Below, piece after piece: positions 21,984 to 30,652 of a stretch of 30,745 bases of DNA. The position numbers were made by a program, and so were the translations under genes. The stretch is from Micavibrio aeruginosavorus (lineage in GTDB: Bacteria > Pseudomonadota > Alphaproteobacteria > UBA9219): the NCBI GenBank assembly GCA_020720905.1, contig DYNT01000002.1:1-30745 (forward strand). The letters are read 5' to 3'. The notes beneath the pieces were generated by a model that did no database searches, had not been told where the DNA came from, and saw only the letters and a program-made list of their open reading frames with translations. Numbering within the stretch: the first letter of the stretch is position 1; each line of letters starts with the position of its first letter.

Positions 21984-23168
21984 ATGCCTCAATCGTCTTT
22001 TACACGTCTCTCCCCACATTTTCCCCGCTTTGCGACAGGGGCTTTATCGCTTCGTGCGCTGCAAAGCTTTGTGGTTTTGGCTTTGGGGCTTTTGATCCTT
22101 TCCGTTCCTGCGCCTGCGCAGGCGACCTCGCGGCTTAAGGACGTTGTTGATTTTGAAGGTGTTCGCGACAACATGCTGATTGGTTATGGCCTTGTTGTCG
22201 GGCTTAACGGCACAGGTGATAGCTTGACGAACTCTCCTTTTACCGAAACAAGCCTTGTCGGCATGTTAGAGCGTTTAGGTGTGAACACGCGCGGGACAAG
22301 CATGAAGACGAAGAACGTAGCCGCAGTGATGGTGACGGCGACGCTTCCTCCCTTTTCCTCACAAGGCTCGCGGGTCGATGTCATGGTGTCAACGCTTGGC
22401 GATGCCAAGAACCTGACCGGTGGTACGCTTTTGGTGACGCCTTTGTTGGGCGCGGATGGCGAGGTTTATGCGGTCTCGCAAGGCGCTTTGGCCGTTGGCG
22501 GCTTTAGCGCGCAGGGGCAAGGTTCTTCGGTGACCAAGGGCGTGCCGACATCGGGACGCATTGCGAATGGCGCGATTGTTGAGCGTGAGATTAAGTTCCG
22601 TTTGGCGGATTTGGGATCAATGCGGTTGTCTCTTCGCAACCCTGATTTCACAACGGCCAATCGCGTGGCACAGGCTGTTAATGAGCATCTTAAGGGTAAA
22701 GTTGCTGTTGCCCTAGATGCGGCGACGGTGCGTGTTTTGGTATCTGATGCGCGTCGTCATGACATCGTGGCATTGATGACGGAAATAGAGCAAATCCACG
22801 TTGCCCCCGATCAAATTGCCAAGGTTGTGATTGATGAGCAATCGGGTGTGATCGTGATGGGCGAGAATGTCCGGATCAATACGGTCGCGATTGCACAAGG
22901 TAATTTGACCATTCGTATCACAGAAACCCCGCAAGTCTCGCAACCTGGGTCTTTGTCGCAAGGCGGCTCGACGGCAACTGTGGCGCGGACGGCGATAGAG
23001 ATTGACGAAGGCGCTGGGCAGAAAGTGGGCGTGTTTAGCGCAGGGGTCAGTTTGCAAGATATGGTGCAAAGCCTTAATGCGCTGGGCATTGGGCCTAGGG
23101 ATATGATCACGATTTTGCAGTCGATTAAGGCGGCAGGCGCTTTGCAGGCTGATTTGGAAATTATCTAA
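21984..23168 (+). CDS. flgI: Flagellar P-ring protein FlgI
   Basis: FlgI forms the periplasmic P ring around the flagellar rod. With the start at 21984 the product has 394 residues, including a long signal peptide with a hydrophobic core LQSFVVLALGLLILSVP and cleavage after AQA. Mature FlgI begins TSRLKDVVDFEGVRDNMLIGYGLVVGLNGTGDS, a diagnostic sequence. Further conserved blocks are AAVMVTATLPPFSSQGSRVDVMVSTLGDA and, near the end, LQDMVQSLNALGIGPRDMITILQSIKAAGAL. It heads the flagellar operon behind a sigma-54 promoter and is followed by the rod-binding gene after 22 bp. Confidence 0.97.
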   Translation: MPQSSFTRLSPHFPRFATGALSLRALQSFVVLALGLLILSVPAPAQATSRLKDVVDFEGVRDNMLIGYGLVVGLNGTGDSLTNSPFTETSLVGMLERLGVNTRGTSMKTKNVAAVMVTATLPPFSSQGSRVDVMVSTLGDAKNLTGGTLLVTPLLGADGEVYAVSQGALAVGGFSAQGQGSSVTKGVPTSGRIANGAIVEREIKFRLADLGSMRLSLRNPDFTTANRVAQAVNEHLKGKVAVALDAATVRVLVSDARRHDIVALMTEIEQIHVAPDQIAKVVIDEQSGVIVMGENVRINTVAIAQGNLTIRITETPQVSQPGSLSQGGSTATVARTAIEIDEGAGQKVGVFSAGVSLQDMVQSLNALGIGPRDMITILQSIKAAGALQADLEII

Positions 23169-23190
23169 GGCGGGAAAAGGAAGACAGAGC

Positions 23191-23517
23191 GTGGATGCTT
23201 TAACAACCCCTGTTGATGTGATGAAACCGGCTTCTGGCGTTATGACGGGGCAGAAAATGGCGCTGTCCCAAGCGGGGATTGAGAAGACGGCCAAAGAGTT
23301 TGAAGCCGTTTTTATGGCGCAAATGCTCAAGCCCATGTGGGAAGGTCTTGAGGTGAATGGTATGTTTGGCGGCGGGGCAGGCGAGGATGTGATGAAGGAT
23401 TTGCTTGTGCAGGAGTACGGCAAGGCCATGGCACAAGGCATGAATACGGGTCTTTCCGATGATGTCACAAGGGCCATGATCCAAATGCAGGAAAAAGCAA
23501 ACGGTATGCGTGGCTGA
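23191..23517 (+). CDS. flgJ: Flagellar rod-binding protein (FlgJ N-terminal domain type)
   Basis: This 108-residue protein matches the rod-binding domain of FlgJ, which caps and helps assemble the flagellar rod in the periplasm. The signature is KTAKEFEAVFMAQMLKPMWEGL followed by GGAGEDVMKDLLVQEYGKAMAQ. It lacks the C-terminal peptidoglycan hydrolase domain of enterobacterial FlgJ, as is usual in alphaproteobacteria, where the short form has been called CheL. It starts with GTG, preceded by AAAAGGAAG. The operon position is between flgI and a FlgN-like gene. The gap to the next gene is 24 bp. Confidence 0.9.
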   Translation: MDALTTPVDVMKPASGVMTGQKMALSQAGIEKTAKEFEAVFMAQMLKPMWEGLEVNGMFGGGAGEDVMKDLLVQEYGKAMAQGMNTGLSDDVTRAMIQMQEKANGMRG

Positions 23518-23541
23518 GAAAACGAAAAAAGGAAAACGAAA

Positions 23542-24030
23542 ATGAAGCAGCCTCAACAGACAAAGCAAGATGCTCCCGCCAGCACGCCGGAAGGCGTGCG
23601 GCTAACGGTGGCCGTTTTAAGCGTCATGGAGGCCCTTTCCCGCGTTATGGATCAAGAAACTGATTTGTTGCGCAAGCAGGATTTCGAAGGCCTTGCCGAA
23701 GTGCGCGCTGAAAAAGCCAAGTGGATGCGCGACTATCGCGCTTCGATAACGACGCTGACACAAAGGCCGGAGCTGCTTAAAGAAGTCAGCGCAGAAGAGC
23801 GCTTGCGCCTCCGCCGTTCAGGCGAAGTATTGGCTGTGAGCGCGATGCGTAATGCGGCTGATTTAAAAGCGGCGATTCATGCCACGCAAGCGCTGGTTCA
23901 AACGGTCATCGGCGCGGCGCGCGACCAAAACAAAACAAACGAATGTTATAGCGATCCGCGCAAAACGCCCCTTTTATTGGGCAGTTATAGCCCCTCCTGC
24001 AAACCCGTTGCCGTCAGCCGTATGGCTTGA
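23542..24030 (+). CDS. FlgN-like flagellar chaperone (putative)
   Basis: The 162-residue protein is mostly helical and charged, with the stretch VMDQETDLLRKQDFEGLAEVRAEKAKWMRDYRASI, which matches the first coiled coil of FlgN-type proteins. The C-terminal 30 residues are irregular and Pro/Ser-rich (YSDPRKTPLLLGSYSPSCKP), a layout also seen in alphaproteobacterial FlgN-like proteins. FlgN chaperones the hook-filament junction proteins FlgK and FlgL for export. Position inside a flagellar operon supports the call, but sequence identity is loose. AAAGGAAAACG precedes the ATG. No signal peptide is seen, so it is cytoplasmic. Confidence 0.6.
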   Translation: MKQPQQTKQDAPASTPEGVRLTVAVLSVMEALSRVMDQETDLLRKQDFEGLAEVRAEKAKWMRDYRASITTLTQRPELLKEVSAEERLRLRRSGEVLAVSAMRNAADLKAAIHATQALVQTVIGAARDQNKTNECYSDPRKTPLLLGSYSPSCKPVAVSRMA

Positions 24031-24051
24031 TCGGAAGAAAAGGATTTTACG

Positions 24052-25674
24052 ATGACTCAAGTGATAGAAACAAAGATGACGGCCATGGCCGATAAGATGT
24101 CAGGCCTGTTATCTGCCCTTAAAGCGGGGGTGGATGCGTGCGGCGGGACGGGCACTTTGTTCGCCAGTTTGTTGGCGGAAACAAAAACTGCGTTGCCAGA
24201 GGTTGAGGCTTATGAGCCTTCGGCATCGGGGTCTTATGACACGGATGAACAATCGTCTCGTCGTTTTGCATCTTCTGTTTCTTGCGACAAAGAGGATCGG
24301 GCACAGCTTCAAGCGCAGGAACGCCCCAGTGCTCAACAATCCCTTAGAAAAGAAACAAGCGATTCGAAAGAGGCTTTGCCCACTGCGCCAAGGCAGGACG
24401 CAGAGAGCGTGACACAGGACGATACGGCATCACAAAATGGAGCGGTAGCTGTAGAGCTACAGCGTGATGATGGGAGCAAAAGAGCTTCAGACGATCAGGA
24501 AGAAAAGACAGATTCTTTGGAGAGAATAGAAGAGCTGATGGCTCTTTTGGCGGTCATCGCCCCTTTGGATGGCAAGGCGGCGCAGGTGGCCGCAGACGAC
24601 GCGCCGTTCGCCCTCAGCGATGGACAGAAGGCGACGAACCCGACGACGATGGACGAGAATCTGACGGAGGCTCAAAGGGGGGCTCTGGCAGCTTTGGCGC
24701 AGATACAAAAGGACATAAGCGCTGACTCTGCGTTGGGAGAAGAAGGGGGCGAGGCGGCCTCGACGCAAGAAGGCATGAACGCCGCGCTTAAGGAAATCGT
24801 TAGCAATATTTTGGTGTTTAAAGAGCAGCAAAAGGGTGGCAAGGCTCCTGTGGCAGATGAGGGCGGAGCGGAGGCTCTTGCCGTTGATTGGGATGCGTTG
24901 GCAGAAACGGGGAAGGAATTATCTCAAAGCGGCGCAAAGGCTACCACTTCGATGCAAGGAGCCTCCCTTGATAACGGAGGCGATCTTTATGCCGTGGGTT
25001 CTTTGCTGAAAAGTGAGACCCTTCCTACTGCGGTAACGTCCTCTTCTGGCATGGCTACAGCAGCTCTTGCGGCTGCTGCGAAGGAGACAGGTGAAGCGGT
25101 CACGGGAGGAACCCTGAAGGCTGCGAGCGGCGCGGGGCAAGTGGACACAACATCGCCCCTTGGTGGCGGCGTGAAGTCAGTGGGCTCCTATGATTTTGCC
25201 AGTCAGCTTTCTGCTGCGCGGGTCAGTAAGGGGGGCGCGGCAGGACTGCCCCAAGCAGCGGAGCAGGTTGCCGTTCAAGTGCATAGGGCCGTAAAAGAAG
25301 GCCTTGATGAAATAACGATCCAATTAAAGCCTGCTGAATTGGGCAAAATTGAAGTCAAGCTCACGGTGGCTTCTGATAAAAGCGTGACGGGGACGGTGGT
25401 GGCCGATAATCAGGCGACCTTGACGCTTTTGCAGAAAGATTCCTCTAGTTTGCAGCGTGCGTTGCAAGACGCAGGGCTTCAAGCCCAAGCGGGCTGCATG
25501 GAGTTTTCTTTGCGCGATCAAGGAAGCGCGGGGCAGTTTTCTCAGAATAAAAGTGAGGGGTTCACAAAGGGGCGTGGCGCTGATGAGGAGTCTTATGGCG
25601 CGTCTCTTGAGGTGGCCACAAGCCAAGTGGAAACCTATTATGTGACCCCCGGTCACGTTAACTTGCGCGTTTAA
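24052..25674 (+). CDS. fliK: Flagellar hook-length control protein FliK
   Basis: FliK is the secreted ruler that switches the export apparatus from hook to filament substrates when the hook is complete. The 540-residue protein has a long N-terminal region of low complexity, rich in Ala, Ser, Glu and Gly (about residues 40-390), suited to an unfolded ruler. A Flg_hook C-terminal domain follows from about residue 400: VQVHRAVKEGLDEITIQLKPAELGKIEVKLTV, then TLTLLQKDSSSLQRALQDAGLQ. The LKPAELG-type motif is diagnostic. The ATG has AAGGA upstream. It is followed by flgD after 11 bp. Confidence 0.93.
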   Translation: MTQVIETKMTAMADKMSGLLSALKAGVDACGGTGTLFASLLAETKTALPEVEAYEPSASGSYDTDEQSSRRFASSVSCDKEDRAQLQAQERPSAQQSLRKETSDSKEALPTAPRQDAESVTQDDTASQNGAVAVELQRDDGSKRASDDQEEKTDSLERIEELMALLAVIAPLDGKAAQVAADDAPFALSDGQKATNPTTMDENLTEAQRGALAALAQIQKDISADSALGEEGGEAASTQEGMNAALKEIVSNILVFKEQQKGGKAPVADEGGAEALAVDWDALAETGKELSQSGAKATTSMQGASLDNGGDLYAVGSLLKSETLPTAVTSSSGMATAALAAAAKETGEAVTGGTLKAASGAGQVDTTSPLGGGVKSVGSYDFASQLSAARVSKGGAAGLPQAAEQVAVQVHRAVKEGLDEITIQLKPAELGKIEVKLTVASDKSVTGTVVADNQATLTLLQKDSSSLQRALQDAGLQAQAGCMEFSLRDQGSAGQFSQNKSEGFTKGRGADEESYGASLEVATSQVETYYVTPGHVNLRV

Positions 25675-25685
25675 GGAGAACAACC

Positions 25686-26441
25686 ATGTCGTTATCGGCC
25701 ACTTCGGATTCCAATCTTATCAACAATTACATTGCGTCGCAAAAGGCGGCGACAACGACGACGACGACCAGCACAACAGCGAGCACAGACACAAACACGC
25801 TGGTTGGCAACTATGACACGTTTTTGAAAATCTTGACGGCGCAGTTGAAGAATCAGGATCCGACATCGCCTATGGATGCCAGCGAGTTCACGCAACAACT
25901 TGTTCAATATTCGTCTGTTGAACAGCAAATCGCGACAAACGATAAGCTGGAGCAAATGTTGACGGCGCTTAACTCCAACGGCATCACGCCGTTGCTAAGC
26001 TATGTGGGGCAGTACGTTGAAACGACGGCCGATGGAGAATTGGTTGTGCAAGGGGGGACGGCGAAGTTGGCTTACGACTTGCCAGAGAAAGCAAGCAACG
26101 TCGTTATTGCGGTGCAAGATAGCAAAGGCAATGTTGTCGCCCAGATTAGTGGCTCGACCGCTGAAGGCCTTAATCGTGTGGCGTGGGATGGCGCGCTTGA
26201 TTCAGGCAAAGCGGCAGCCGATGGCGTTTATAAGTTCTCCCTTGTCGCAAAAGACATGTCGGGTGATGCGATGACGGTGGAGGATATGCGCGTGATCGGT
26301 CTTGTGACGGGGATCGAAACAGACTCGGATGGGGTGACGACGCTTAAAGTTGGCGACTTAAGTGTTAAAGACACGGCGATCAAGTCCGTCTTTGCCGCTG
26401 TGGCCACGGCTGAGGATACCAGCACAACGACAGGCAGTTAA
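25686..26441 (+). CDS. flgD: Flagellar hook assembly (scaffold) protein FlgD
   Basis: FlgD caps the growing hook so that FlgE subunits can polymerise. The 251-residue protein has a Thr-rich, unfolded N-terminus (runs of Thr codons near 25750-25775) and the conserved capping motif YDTFLKILTAQLKNQDPTSPMDASEFTQQLVQYSSVEQQ at about residues 38-78. A C-terminal FlgD Ig-like/Tudor domain contains LAYDLPEKASNVVIAVQDSKGNVV and GLNRVAWDGALDSG. AAGGAG precedes the ATG. It is the last gene of the block; flgE, often next, is not here. The stop overlaps the convergent TlpA-like gene by 4 bp. Confidence 0.96.
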   Translation: MSLSATSDSNLINNYIASQKAATTTTTTSTTASTDTNTLVGNYDTFLKILTAQLKNQDPTSPMDASEFTQQLVQYSSVEQQIATNDKLEQMLTALNSNGITPLLSYVGQYVETTADGELVVQGGTAKLAYDLPEKASNVVIAVQDSKGNVVAQISGSTAEGLNRVAWDGALDSGKAAADGVYKFSLVAKDMSGDAMTVEDMRVIGLVTGIETDSDGVTTLKVGDLSVKDTAIKSVFAAVATAEDTSTTTGS

Positions 26442-27001
26442 CGGATGGTTGTGGCGGGTGAGGCCGAGGCCATCGCGCCTATGTGTTCCCAATCCATGGA
26501 TCCTTCGTGGTACGCGATGATCAACCCATCGGGCGTCGTCAGATAGGTTGTGGGCAGTCCCGCTGGGCGCAAGCTTTTGATCATGGACGCCCTTTCATCG
26601 ATATAGGAATCGATGGTTTTAATCTCATGCCGCTGTGAAAAGGCCGGAACCGTAAACGTTCCATTGGGATCTTGGGCAATCGACACAAGGGTAAAACCTT
26701 GCTTCGATAAAGCCATTTGGATTTTATCCAGTTGTTTCATTTCAGGAACGCAAGCGCGGCAAGAGGGCGACCATAAATGAACCAAATAGTAGTGGTCTTT
26801 GCCTTTTTCCTTAAGGACAGAGGCAAGGGTCGTTTCTCCGCCTTTTATCGTATGAAGCAACGTGGCCGGCAAAGGCACGGGCGTTGCCAAGGGAATAAGG
26901 GCTTGTGCTTGAACCCCCGTCACTGTGCCTAAAAACATGAATCCGCAAGAAACAAGACAAAGGCTATAAAGGAGGCTTGCGATAAGGCGTTTAAACATCA
27001 T
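26438..27001 (-). CDS. TlpA-like thiol-disulfide oxidoreductase
   Basis: The 187-residue protein has an N-terminal signal or anchor (LIASLLYSLCLVSCGFMFL) and then a thioredoxin fold. The active site is CRAC (Cys81 and Cys84) in LVHLWSPSCRACVPEM, and the cis-proline is in AGLPTTYLTTPDG. TlpA-type proteins reduce periplasmic disulfides, often for cytochrome c or copper-site maturation. The motif CRAC differs from the usual CxPC, so its redox potential may differ. Two adjacent ATGs start the frame. It is divergent from the LptM-like and lysA genes, a position where argH usually intervenes in related genomes. Confidence 0.85.
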   Translation of the reverse strand: MMFKRLIASLLYSLCLVSCGFMFLGTVTGVQAQALIPLATPVPLPATLLHTIKGGETTLASVLKEKGKDHYYLVHLWSPSCRACVPEMKQLDKIQMALSKQGFTLVSIAQDPNGTFTVPAFSQRHEIKTIDSYIDERASMIKSLRPAGLPTTYLTTPDGLIIAYHEGSMDWEHIGAMASASPATTIR

Positions 27002-27043
27002 ACAATCCCAAAAAGGATGCGGAAGAGGAACAGTTTACACACC

Positions 27044-27259
27044 ATGTCTTACCAAATCGTTCATGCCAAGCGTTTTCATCATGATAAGATCAAGCTTCAT
27101 GTGCTTGGAACGTTGTTGGCCTTGTGTTTTCTTGTGATTTTCTTGGTGGGTTGTGGGAAAATGCCGCCTGCGGTTGATCCTCCGCCTGAAAGCGGTGGAG
27201 CCAAGACCGATGGGGTTCCTCGCCATTATCCTGACATTAAGACGGATCCTTCTCCATGA
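27044..27259 (+). CDS. Small LptM-like lipoprotein
   Basis: The 71-residue product has a signal sequence with the lipobox LVGC; lipidation would be at Cys37. The mature peptide begins CGKMPPAVDPPPES, resembling the CGxKGPLxxP start of the LptM/YifL family, small outer-membrane lipoproteins that help mature the LPS translocon LptD. In many proteobacteria this gene stands next to dapF or lysA, as here. An upstream in-frame ATG at 27017 would extend the N-terminus by nine residues and has AAAAGG directly abutting it, too close to be ideal. The stop overlaps the lysA start by 4 bp (ATGA), so translation is coupled. Confidence 0.75.
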   Translation: MSYQIVHAKRFHHDKIKLHVLGTLLALCFLVIFLVGCGKMPPAVDPPPESGGAKTDGVPRHYPDIKTDPSP

Positions 27260-28539
27260 CAAAATCAGTGTATGCCTATCGCAATGGTGTTTTATGTGCT
27301 GAGGCTCTTCCTTTAGCGGAAATTGCCGAGGAGATTGACACGCCCTTTTATTGCGTGAGCGCCAAGCAATTGCAGCGTAACTATCGCCTATTTGCAAAGC
27401 CGTTTGCGGATTTAAACGCTACGATTCATTATGCGGTGAAGGCGAATGCTAATTTAGCGGTTATTCGCATCTTGGCGGAATGCGGCGCAGGGGCGGATGT
27501 TACGTCGGCGGGAGAGTTAGAGCGTGCTTTGGCGGGCGGCGTTGCTCCCCAAAAGATCGTTTTCTCTGGCGTTGGTAAAACGCGTGATGATATCGCGGCG
27601 GCGCTGCTGGCGGGCATTTTGCAAATTAATGCAGAATCGTTGCCTGAGTTACGCTTGATCAATCACGTGGCGGGCGCTTTGGGCAAAGAAGCGCCCGTGT
27701 CGCTTCGGCTTAATCCAGACGTTGATGCCAAAACCCATGCCAAAATCTCAACGGGGCATAAGGGCGTCAAGTTTGGTATTGGCCTAGAGCAAATGGGGGA
27801 GGCTTTAGCTCTTTTGTTGGCAAGTCCCCATTGTGTGTTTAAGGGTCTGACGATGCATGTCGGATCCATGCTCAAGGATTATGAGCCGTTCCGTTTGGCC
27901 TATCAGCGCTTAGCCGATGTTGTTGGGCTTTTGCGTGCGCAGGGCCTAGAGGTTGAGCGGCTGGATCTTGGTGGCGGTGTGGGTATCCCTTATGACGGGC
28001 AAACGCTGGCGCCTTTTGCCGATTATGCCGCGATGGTGCATGAGGTTTTGGGTTCTCTTGGCTGCGCGTTGTCGTTTGAGCCTGGGCGTAAGTTGGTTGG
28101 CGATGCCGCTGTTCTCGTCACGCGCGTTGTGCATGTTAAAGAAACGGACAACAAAACCTTTATTATCGTGGATGCAGGCATGAATGATCTTGTGCGCCCC
28201 GCCCTGTACGGTGCGCGGCATGAGATTTTGAGTGTGCGTCAGAACATCATCGGCCTGACTGCCCCCGTTTCCGTTGTCGGCCCTGTTTGTGAAACCAGCG
28301 ATTCTTTTGGCGATCACTTTATGCTGCCCGATCAACTCAAGGCGGGTGATTTGCTTGCCATCATGCAGGCGGGCGCGTATGCCAGCGCAATGGCCTCAAC
28401 CTATAATGGTCGTCCCTTGATTCCTGAGGTTCTGGTTTCAGGCGCCCGGCATGCCATCATTCGTCGGCGCATCGCGGTGGCGGAGCAAATGGGGTGGGAG
28501 TCGATCCCTGATTGGATGGTGATCCCCCGTGCCGCGTAG
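27256..28539 (+). CDS. lysA: Diaminopimelate decarboxylase
   Basis: LysA removes CO2 from meso-diaminopimelate to give L-lysine, using PLP. The 427-residue length is normal. The PLP lysine is Lys62 in IHYAVKANAN. Other conserved sites are GADVTSAGELERALAGG, the phosphate loop LDLGGGVGIPY, EPGRKLVGDA, and GPVCETSDSFG, whose cysteine completes the partner subunit's active site. MNDLVRPALYGARHEI and QAGAYASAMASTYNGRP follow the family. It starts with ATG overlapping the lipoprotein stop. Its own end overlaps the predicted GTG start of the TIGR02302 gene. Confidence 0.97.
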   Translation: MTKSVYAYRNGVLCAEALPLAEIAEEIDTPFYCVSAKQLQRNYRLFAKPFADLNATIHYAVKANANLAVIRILAECGAGADVTSAGELERALAGGVAPQKIVFSGVGKTRDDIAAALLAGILQINAESLPELRLINHVAGALGKEAPVSLRLNPDVDAKTHAKISTGHKGVKFGIGLEQMGEALALLLASPHCVFKGLTMHVGSMLKDYEPFRLAYQRLADVVGLLRAQGLEVERLDLGGGVGIPYDGQTLAPFADYAAMVHEVLGSLGCALSFEPGRKLVGDAAVLVTRVVHVKETDNKTFIIVDAGMNDLVRPALYGARHEILSVRQNIIGLTAPVSVVGPVCETSDSFGDHFMLPDQLKAGDLLAIMQAGAYASAMASTYNGRPLIPEVLVSGARHAIIRRRIAVAEQMGWESIPDWMVIPRAA

Positions 28540-30517
28540 CCATCAAAAAAAGTTTCGCAAGTTTTTAGCCTCGCGCAAGACGCGCTTGGCGCATTTATAT
28601 GGCGGGCTTTCTGCGCATCGGACATGGCGCAGCGATATGGCGCGAGCCCTTGCTGTGCCTGTTCTTATGCTGGCCGTTTATGGGTTGTTCTGGGCTTTGG
28701 ATTCTTTTTCCTTCCTTTATCTTTCGTTGCATGGGGCGGCGGCGGCGTTGTGGTTGCTTTGGGTCGTGCAGGCTGTGCGCGGGGCTTTAGGGTTTTGGTC
28801 TCATCGCGCCCATCTTCGTTTTTTCTTGCCCATTGCCGTTTTGGTTGCATTAGGGGCTTGTTGGGGGAGTGGCGTATCGCTTGCCGCGAAGGCGTGGGGC
28901 ACGCCACCGTCTTATGCCCATGTTCCGGCTGCGCCGTTGAGTGAAAAGGGCGCGTCTTCGCATCGCGTGTTGGAAGGAAGCTTGGTACAGGTTAGCTGGC
29001 AAGGTGAGCCAGAGGATCTTGTCGTTTCTTTTAATGGCCGCGAAGAAAAATTGGATGATGCGGGCGACGGCGGAGGCAATAAAACTTTTATTGTTCCGTC
29101 CGCCGCGCAAAAAAAGGATGTGTCTCTGTTTTTGCGTCGCGGCTGGCACCGATTGGCGCTTTGGACTTTTGAGGTCAAGCCGGACACCCCGCCGCATATC
29201 AGCTTGATCGAGACGCCAGAGCTAACCGTGCGTAAGTCCATTCGCTTTGCGTATGAGGCGCAGGATGACTATGGCGTTGAATCGATTTCTGTTCGTGTTT
29301 TGCCCACAACGGCGCAAAAAGGGCTGCCAACGGATCCCGTTGAAATTGTGTTAGAACGACCCTCAGCCAAGCAGATTAAAACGGCAAGCTATATTGATTT
29401 GACAGCGTTGCCGTGGGCTGGCTTTCCCGTCACGATCCAATTGATTGCGACGGATGGCGCGGGGAATCGGTCGTCTAGTTTGCCCAAGGTTTTGGCCTTG
29501 CCGACACGGACGTTCCACAATCCTTTTGCGCGCGCCCTTATCGAAGAGAGGCAAAAGCTTTTGGGGCAACCCGATGTGTCCTCGCGTGAGGAAGCGGCCA
29601 ATGTGATGGCGGGCATCGCGCGGCAGCAGGGGCTTTATCATGGCGATAAAGTTGTGATGATGGCGCTGCGCGCTGGCGCTGTGCGATTGGTTCTTGCCCC
29701 GACCACAGAAACGATAGAATCTTTGGACTCGCTTTTGTGGCAAACGGCGTTGCGTTTGGAAGAGGGGGCTATGGGGCGTGCGCGGAGCGACTTAGCCGAG
29801 GCTGAGCGCGATTTTTCTTTGGCTCTCATGCGGGAGCCTATGGCGGATGAAGCTGTGGCGCATTGGCTTCGCTTGCAGGAAATGATGACGCGGTATTTTG
29901 ATGTTTTAGAGGATGAACGTGCCAAGCAGCCACCAGCGCTGCAAGAATTGGATTGGCCGTTAGCGACAGCGCAGGAAATGCTCTATCCTGAAGATTTGCA
30001 GAACCGGTTGCTTGAGATAGGGGCGCTCTTAAAAAAAGGAAACGGCCATGAGGCGCGTGAACTGTTGGCCCCTTTGCAAAAACAAATTGAAAATCTAAGG
30101 ACAACGCCGCCCGATCTAACGCCAGATCAAGCTCATTTGGCTCAACAAATTTCAGCGCTTCGCGCTTTGGTGCGTGGGCAAAAGAGCCTTAACGAAGAAC
30201 TCTCGCCCTTGTTGACCTTGCGTCCCGCTTCGGCGGTGGAGCGTAAGACTTTAGCAACGGGGATCACGCACGCCCTTGCCCAGCAACAGCTTTTGCTGGC
30301 GGCCTTGCGCGAGGTTATAAGCCAAGCGACGTTGCCGACAGAAGAGATTAAGGCGGCGGTTGAATCGATGCGTCGCGCTGCCCTTTCTTTGCAAAAGAAA
30401 GAAATGAAAGACGTGGGCGTACGGCAAGAGGAGGCGCTGGCTCTTTTGCAAAACGCGCTTTTGACCCTTTCCGATCAAATCAAACATTCCTTGGCGGCCA
30501 AGGCTCCTGAAAAATAG
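28529..30517 (+). CDS. TIGR02302/DUF4175 family protein, C-terminally shortened
   Basis: This large alphaproteobacterial protein of unknown role usually follows lysA. It has two or three membrane helices at about residues 37-60, 67-86 and 97-118 and then a large extracytoplasmic part. Family-like stretches include VEIVLERPSAKQIKTASYIDL, then WAGFPVTIQLIATDGAGN and EEGAMGRARSDLAEAERDFSLAL, followed by helical repeats. The frame starts with GTG inside the lysA end. The 662-residue length is short; recalled relatives are roughly 750-900 residues with a Gln/Gly-rich tail and a DPLGRP motif. A TAG at 30515 ends this copy, and an in-frame remnant of that motif follows. Confidence 0.8.
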   Translation: MPRSHQKKFRKFLASRKTRLAHLYGGLSAHRTWRSDMARALAVPVLMLAVYGLFWALDSFSFLYLSLHGAAAALWLLWVVQAVRGALGFWSHRAHLRFFLPIAVLVALGACWGSGVSLAAKAWGTPPSYAHVPAAPLSEKGASSHRVLEGSLVQVSWQGEPEDLVVSFNGREEKLDDAGDGGGNKTFIVPSAAQKKDVSLFLRRGWHRLALWTFEVKPDTPPHISLIETPELTVRKSIRFAYEAQDDYGVESISVRVLPTTAQKGLPTDPVEIVLERPSAKQIKTASYIDLTALPWAGFPVTIQLIATDGAGNRSSSLPKVLALPTRTFHNPFARALIEERQKLLGQPDVSSREEAANVMAGIARQQGLYHGDKVVMMALRAGAVRLVLAPTTETIESLDSLLWQTALRLEEGAMGRARSDLAEAERDFSLALMREPMADEAVAHWLRLQEMMTRYFDVLEDERAKQPPALQELDWPLATAQEMLYPEDLQNRLLEIGALLKKGNGHEARELLAPLQKQIENLRTTPPDLTPDQAHLAQQISALRALVRGQKSLNEELSPLLTLRPASAVERKTLATGITHALAQQQLLLAALREVISQATLPTEEIKAAVESMRRAALSLQKKEMKDVGVRQEEALALLQNALLTLSDQIKHSLAAKAPEK

Positions 30518-30532
30518 AAAAGAAGAAGCGGG

Positions 30533-30652
30533 ATGGCGTTGACGGCAGTTGAGGGCGATGCTTCTCTTTTGGCGCAGCGATTAAAGGCGTGGGTAGGCGA
30601 AGAAGACCCTCTTTCAAGCCCCCAAAAGTCGGCCCAAAAGGGAGGGCAATAG
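30533..30652 (+). other. In-frame open stretch after the TIGR02302 stop (possible decayed C-terminus or small ORF)
   Basis: Reading on in the TIGR02302 frame past the TAG, an ATG at 30533 opens 39 codons ending at 30652. The stretch EEDPLSSPQKSAQKGG resembles the DPLGRPQ motif near the C-terminus of TIGR02302 proteins. It may be a remnant separated by a nonsense mutation, or an independent tiny ORF with the purine-rich GAAGAAGCGGG before its ATG. Confidence 0.3.
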
